A stretch of 8,972 nucleotides of DNA from Candidatus Thiodiazotropha taylori (lineage in GTDB: Bacteria; Pseudomonadota; Gammaproteobacteria; Chromatiales; Chromatiaceae). Position 1 is the first letter of the stretch. The number at the start of each line of letters is the position of its first letter. This document shows, piece after piece, positions 5,925 through 8,972 of the stretch. The position numbers and the translations under genes were made by a program. Under the pieces are notes generated by a model. The model did not search any database. It was not told the DNA's origin and saw only the letters and a list, made by a program, of their open reading frames with translations. The stretch spans positions 1 to 8,972 of the forward strand of contig JAHRHW010000165.1 of NCBI GenBank assembly GCA_019100305.1, given 5' to 3'.

Positions 5925-7343
5925 ATGGGCCAGGAGATTACCTCAAGTAATTTTACTGAAGCGGATATTGCTGAATTTCAGCGACGCTTGATTGTGGAAA
6001 CCAGACTACTTGAAAGCTGGTTCAAAGAGGGTGTTTTCGACAGTCACGGAGATCTGTGTGGATTGGAGCTGGAAGCCTGTATTCTCAATCAGGCGGGTGA
6101 ACCTGCCCCGCTTAATCAGCAACTGCTGGCTGGCCTGGATGATCAGTTTGTCGTGCCCGAACTGGCAACCTTCAATGTCGAGATCAATACCACCCCTCGT
6201 CGGCTACAGGCCGATGCACTGGACCGGATGTTTGAGGAGTTGCAGGGTATCTGGCGCGAATGCAACGGACAGGCCGAAAGTCTCTCTGCAAGAATGGGTA
6301 TGGTGGGTATTCTGCCCAGTCTGCGACAAGCCGATCTCAGTCTTGAAAACATGTCCCCGCTGAACCGCTATCGGGCACTCAACGATCAGGTGTTTAAATT
6401 GCGCCGGGGGCAGCCGGTGGAGTTGCATATCGATGGGCGGGAGACGCTGGATCTCTGCCATGATGATGTGATGCTGGAATCAGCCGCCACCTCTTTTCAG
6501 ATTCACCTGCAGGTGGCGGCCAACCAGGCGGCAAAACTCTACAATCTGTCAAAAATCGTATCGGCACCGATGGTCGCCTTGAGCGCAAACTCACCCTACC
6601 TGTTTGGCAGAAGCCTGTGGGACGAGACCAGGATTCCACTGTTCGAGCAATCCATATCCGTGGGCGCTTCAGATTTGACCAAGCGGGTGAGCTTTGGCAT
6701 TCGCTATCTCTATCAATCAATGATGGAGAATTTCAGTGCCAATCTCCAGCGCTATCCGGTATTACTGCCCAGACTGATGGACGAGCCGGTGGAGCGGTTG
6801 GCCCATCTGCGCCTGCACAATGGCACCATCTGGCGCTGGAACCGCCCCCTGATCGGTTTCAACGAACAACAGCAACCCCATCTGCGGATTGAACATCGGG
6901 TCGTGCCGGCGGGTCCAACTCTACCCGATATGATTGCCAATGCGGCTTTCTATTTCGGTCTGGTTACCGGGCTGGCAGAGCAGTATCAGCAGCCGGAGCG
7001 TGAAATGGGTTTCATCAGAGCGCGCAGTAACTTCTACCAGGCGGCCCGCTTCGGTTTGCAGTCGCAGCTCTATTGGTTTGGTTGGCAGAGTATTCCGGCT
7101 GACCGGTTGATTGCGGAGCAGTTGCTGCCGATAGCAAAAAGAGGACTGCGATCACTGAATATCGATCCCCTGTCGGTGGAGCATTGGCTGGGTATCGTCG
7201 AAGCGCGGGTCAAACGGGGGATCAATGGGGCTGGCTGGCAAAAGCAGTGGGTAGCCAACTATGGTTTGGATATGCAGGGTTTGACCCTGGCTTACCTGGA
7301 ACGGCAGGAGAGTGGTAAACCGGTTCATGAGTGGAGTGTTTAA
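5925..7343 (+). CDS. GCS2-family carboxylate-amine ligase (glutamate-cysteine ligase-like)
   Basis: This 472-residue protein belongs to the glutamate-cysteine ligase family 2 (GCS2, YbdK-like) fold. These enzymes use ATP to join a carboxylate, usually of glutamate, to an amine. The evidence is GLELEACIL (46-54, with metal-type Glu48 and Glu50), ATFNVEINTTP (81-91), ATSFQIHLQV (188-197), LSANSPYLFG (219-228), HNGTIWRWNRPLIG (298-311) and HLRIEHRVVPAGPTLPD (319-335), which are the family's catalytic-core blocks in order. It is about 100 residues longer than YbdK, with an added N-terminal helical stretch and a C-terminal extension. The ATG is preceded by AGG at 5916-5918. It lies 17 bases after murU and touches or nearly touches the M14 hydrolase gene downstream, suggesting one operon. 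Automatic annotation would call it glutamate-cysteine ligase, but the sequence does not prove that cysteine is the acceptor; the true substrates are unknown. Confidence 0.85.
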   Translation: MGQEITSSNFTEADIAEFQRRLIVETRLLESWFKEGVFDSHGDLCGLELEACILNQAGEPAPLNQQLLAGLDDQFVVPELATFNVEINTTPRRLQADALDRMFEELQGIWRECNGQAESLSARMGMVGILPSLRQADLSLENMSPLNRYRALNDQVFKLRRGQPVELHIDGRETLDLCHDDVMLESAATSFQIHLQVAANQAAKLYNLSKIVSAPMVALSANSPYLFGRSLWDETRIPLFEQSISVGASDLTKRVSFGIRYLYQSMMENFSANLQRYPVLLPRLMDEPVERLAHLRLHNGTIWRWNRPLIGFNEQQQPHLRIEHRVVPAGPTLPDMIANAAFYFGLVTGLAEQYQQPEREMGFIRARSNFYQAARFGLQSQLYWFGWQSIPADRLIAEQLLPIAKRGLRSLNIDPLSVEHWLGIVEARVKRGINGAGWQKQWVANYGLDMQGLTLAYLERQESGKPVHEWSV

Positions 7344-7366
7344 ATGTTATCGGTGCTGTGGAAATC

Positions 7367-8389
7367 ATGTTAACCCAATACGACCATATTCCTGACGGGC
7401 TGCTCATGCTGGAAGCCGATATGCTGATCGGTCAATTGCCAGGACCCAGCTTGATACACCTTCCCGGTCGCAAACCTCAACCACTGTTCGTTTCTGTCTT
7501 GATGCATGGTAACGAGCACGTGGGGTGGGAGGCGATTCGCCTGCTGCTGAAGCGCTATCAGGGGGGGAAGGAGTTGCCCCGTTCCTTAAGTCTGTTTATC
7601 GGAAATGTCGCAGCAGCGGCAGAACATAAGCGGCTGTTGCCCGGACAGCCGGACTATAACCGGGTTTGGCCAGGTTGCCAGGCTGCGGAAACCGCAGAGC
7701 GGCGGATGATGGCTCAGGTGGTCGACTTGATGCGCGAGCGGAAGCCGTTTGCCAGTGTTGATGTGCATAACAATACCGGTCTGAATCCGCACTACGCCTG
7801 TGTCAACAAGCTGGACAGTGCTTTTCTCCATCTGGCGCTGCTTTTCTCCCGCACCGTAGTCTATTTCCTCAGGCCCAAGGGGGTGCAGTCGATGGCGTTC
7901 GCGGAGCTCTGCCCGTCGGTTACTCTGGAGTGCGGTAAGGTGGGCAGCGCCCATGGGGTTGAGCATGCTCTGGAGTATCTCGAGGCCTGCCTGCACTTGG
8001 CCGAGCATCCTCAACACCCGGTGGCCCATCAGGATATCGATCTGTTCCATACGGTGGCGCAGGTCAAGGTGGCCGGGAATACCCGATTCGGATTCGCCCC
8101 GGGTGAGAGTGAACTGGTGTTTGATCCTGATCTGGATCACATGAACTTTCGCGAGCTGCCTGCCGGTACCCTGTTCGGTTGGGTCAATGGTCGGGGTATC
8201 GAAGCGCTGGATGTCAGGGATGAGCAAGGTGCTGAAGTGGCCAGGGACTACTTCCAGATCGATGATGGCCAGCTCTGTCTCAATCGATCGGTGATGCCTT
8301 CGATGCTGACCAAGAATCTGGAGGTGATCCAGCAGGATTGCCTCTGTTATCTGATGGAGCGCTATACCGCCCACCTGGATGATCAGTGA
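7367..8389 (+). CDS. M14-family zinc hydrolase, succinylglutamate desuccinylase/aspartoacylase type
   Basis: This is a 340-residue zinc-dependent amide hydrolase of the AstE/AspA branch of M14 carboxypeptidases. Such enzymes remove acyl groups from amino acids or cleave C-terminal amide bonds. The zinc ligands are visible as HGNE (47-50, His47 and Glu50) and His134 in DVHNNTG (132-138). NRVWPG (98-103) matches the substrate-binding Asn-Arg motif, and Glu188 in LECGK (187-191) fits the catalytic general base. A beta-rich C-terminal domain follows (from about 225). All key residues are present, so activity is expected. No signal peptide is seen, so it is probably cytoplasmic. The start could be GTG 7331, overlapping the ligase stop by 13 bases, or ATG 7367; the ATG was chosen because it is the only ATG near the expected N-terminus, but neither has a good ribosome site. 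AstE itself is unlikely, since no arginine succinyltransferase genes are nearby; the substrate is probably tied to the adjacent ligase. Confidence 0.85.
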   Translation: MLTQYDHIPDGLLMLEADMLIGQLPGPSLIHLPGRKPQPLFVSVLMHGNEHVGWEAIRLLLKRYQGGKELPRSLSLFIGNVAAAAEHKRLLPGQPDYNRVWPGCQAAETAERRMMAQVVDLMRERKPFASVDVHNNTGLNPHYACVNKLDSAFLHLALLFSRTVVYFLRPKGVQSMAFAELCPSVTLECGKVGSAHGVEHALEYLEACLHLAEHPQHPVAHQDIDLFHTVAQVKVAGNTRFGFAPGESELVFDPDLDHMNFRELPAGTLFGWVNGRGIEALDVRDEQGAEVARDYFQIDDGQLCLNRSVMPSMLTKNLEVIQQDCLCYLMERYTAHLDDQ

Positions 8390-8400
8390 GCGCAGCGCTC
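8388..8400. repeat. Short inverted repeat between convergent genes
   Basis: GAGCGC and GCGCTC flank a single A at the junction of the plus-strand M14 gene (stop 8387-8389) and the minus-strand DUF218 gene (stop at 8408). Only 18 bases separate the two stops. The repeat could form a small GC-rich hairpin in RNA from either strand, but no T run follows on either side. A role as bidirectional terminator is therefore only a possibility. Confidence 0.3.
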
Positions 8401-8407
8401 TCTGGGA

Positions 8408-8972
8408 CTATTTCAGGGAGTACCAAAAACGACCAAGTAACTCATGCAGCCCAAAGGAGATGTTCATCACGGCGCTCGCACTGGGGATGAGCCGTTCGTG
8501 CAATGGTCGTCTGGCACTCTGATGGTATTCAAAATTGGTCGGAGCTGCGATGGCATCAACCCCATGACGCTGCAAGGCGTAGAGCGCTCTCGCCATGTGG
8601 GCCGCATCGGTGACCAGGATCACTCGCTCAATCTCCAGACCGTCGAGCAGTCTGGCCACATAGCGGGCATTCTCCCAAGTGTTTTTACTGCGTTTCTCCA
8701 GGTGCTGCACAGAGATGCCAAAATCCCGGTTTAACACCTGTTCCGCAATCACCGCTTCCGCAACCCCTGTTCCATCCGGTTTGCCGCCGCTGGGAATCAC
8801 TGGCAGACCGGTTTGGCGTGCGATCGTGGCCGCATATCTGAGTCGGCTCAGGTGGCGCATGCTGGTCGTGTCCGAGGTATATTCCGGGGCCTCACGATAG
8901 CGTCCGGCCCCGAGAACAACGATCGCCGACGCCTGGCTTTCAGAGAGTTGCTGCCTGCTCAGGGGAGGGTAT
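8408..8972 (-). CDS. DUF218 (ElyC/SanA/YdcF-like) envelope protein, N-terminus off the window
   Basis: The minus-strand frame is open from the window edge to a TAG at 8408-8410, giving the last 187 residues. The in-frame Met at 8858-8860 is internal, because conserved family sequence lies upstream of it. The DUF218 pattern is clear: SAIVVLGAGRYREAPEY at the start of the Rossmann-like domain, RLRYAATIARQTGLPVIPSGG, then GVAEAVIAEQVL, SKNTWENAR, VILVTDAAHMARA and PTNF, ending with LHELLGRFWYSLK, a typical C-terminal tail. ElyC-type members have N-terminal membrane helices and affect peptidoglycan or enterobacterial common antigen lipid-carrier metabolism in E. coli; that N-terminal part would lie beyond 8972. 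Whether this is ElyC or another DUF218 paralogue cannot be told from the fragment. It converges on the M14 hydrolase gene, so it is not in that operon. No frameshift is seen. Confidence 0.88.
   Translation of the reverse strand, partial: YPPLSRQQLSESQASAIVVLGAGRYREAPEYTSDTTSMRHLSRLRYAATIARQTGLPVIPSGGKPDGTGVAEAVIAEQVLNRDFGISVQHLEKRSKNTWENARYVARLLDGLEIERVILVTDAAHMARALYALQRHGVDAIAAPTNFEYHQSARRPLHERLIPSASAVMNISFGLHELLGRFWYSLK

Noticed and set aside
7586..8374. Long minus-strand open frame (262 codons) opposite the M14 hydrolase gene
   Set aside because: It is fully antisense to a gene with intact zinc and catalytic motifs, its translation resembles no family, and such frames are common opposite GC-rich genes.
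8444..8734. Plus-strand open frame downstream of the M14 gene
   Set aside because: It lies opposite the DUF218 gene, whose conserved motifs continue through the same stretch on the minus strand.

Overview
The window looks like chromosomal core DNA of a gammaproteobacterium. The Rho protein is close to the E. coli protein along its whole length, with the same residue numbering at the P-loop and arginine finger. The trxA-rho adjacency and the Mla proteins are also gammaproteobacterial in type. The moderate-to-high GC and the mix of an Mla operon, MurU and a GCS2-type ligase would suit a free-living or symbiotic lineage outside the enterics, for example near the Chromatiales or sulfur oxidisers. 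That finer placement is inference only. I see no rRNA, tRNA, CRISPR array, insertion sequence or phage gene.

Layout. Positions 1-285 hold the C-terminal end of a Thr-rich, beta-rich, Ig-like surface or secreted protein, closed by a strong intrinsic terminator (307-340). A promoter candidate (406-434) then leads into a tight mlaF-mlaE-mlaD-mlaB operon (481-2882). These genes encode the inner-membrane MlaFEDB complex for retrograde glycerophospholipid transport. The periplasmic carrier gene mlaC, which usually lies between mlaD and mlaB, is missing. A 301-base gap holds a GGTAC repeat cluster and a good sigma70-type promoter for trxA (thioredoxin 1). After trxA comes a long C-rich, G-poor leader and then rho (transcription terminator). 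The leader composition fits Rho autoregulation.

After a 280-base gap comes a second plus-strand operon of three genes: murU (MurNAc-1-phosphate uridylyltransferase, peptidoglycan recycling), a GCS2-family carboxylate-amine ligase, and an AstE/AspA-type M14 zinc hydrolase. The last two sit 23 bases apart or overlap, depending on the start codon. Together they look like a bond-making and bond-breaking pair acting on an unknown amide or peptide. At the right edge, on the minus strand and convergent with the hydrolase gene, is the C-terminal part of a DUF218/ElyC/YdcF-like envelope protein that runs off the window.

The common theme is envelope maintenance (phospholipid transport, wall recycling, DUF218 protein) beside the trxA-rho housekeeping block. 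The points most worth checking are the mlaC-less Mla operon, the ligase/hydrolase pair downstream of murU, and murU without its usual partner kinase amgK.
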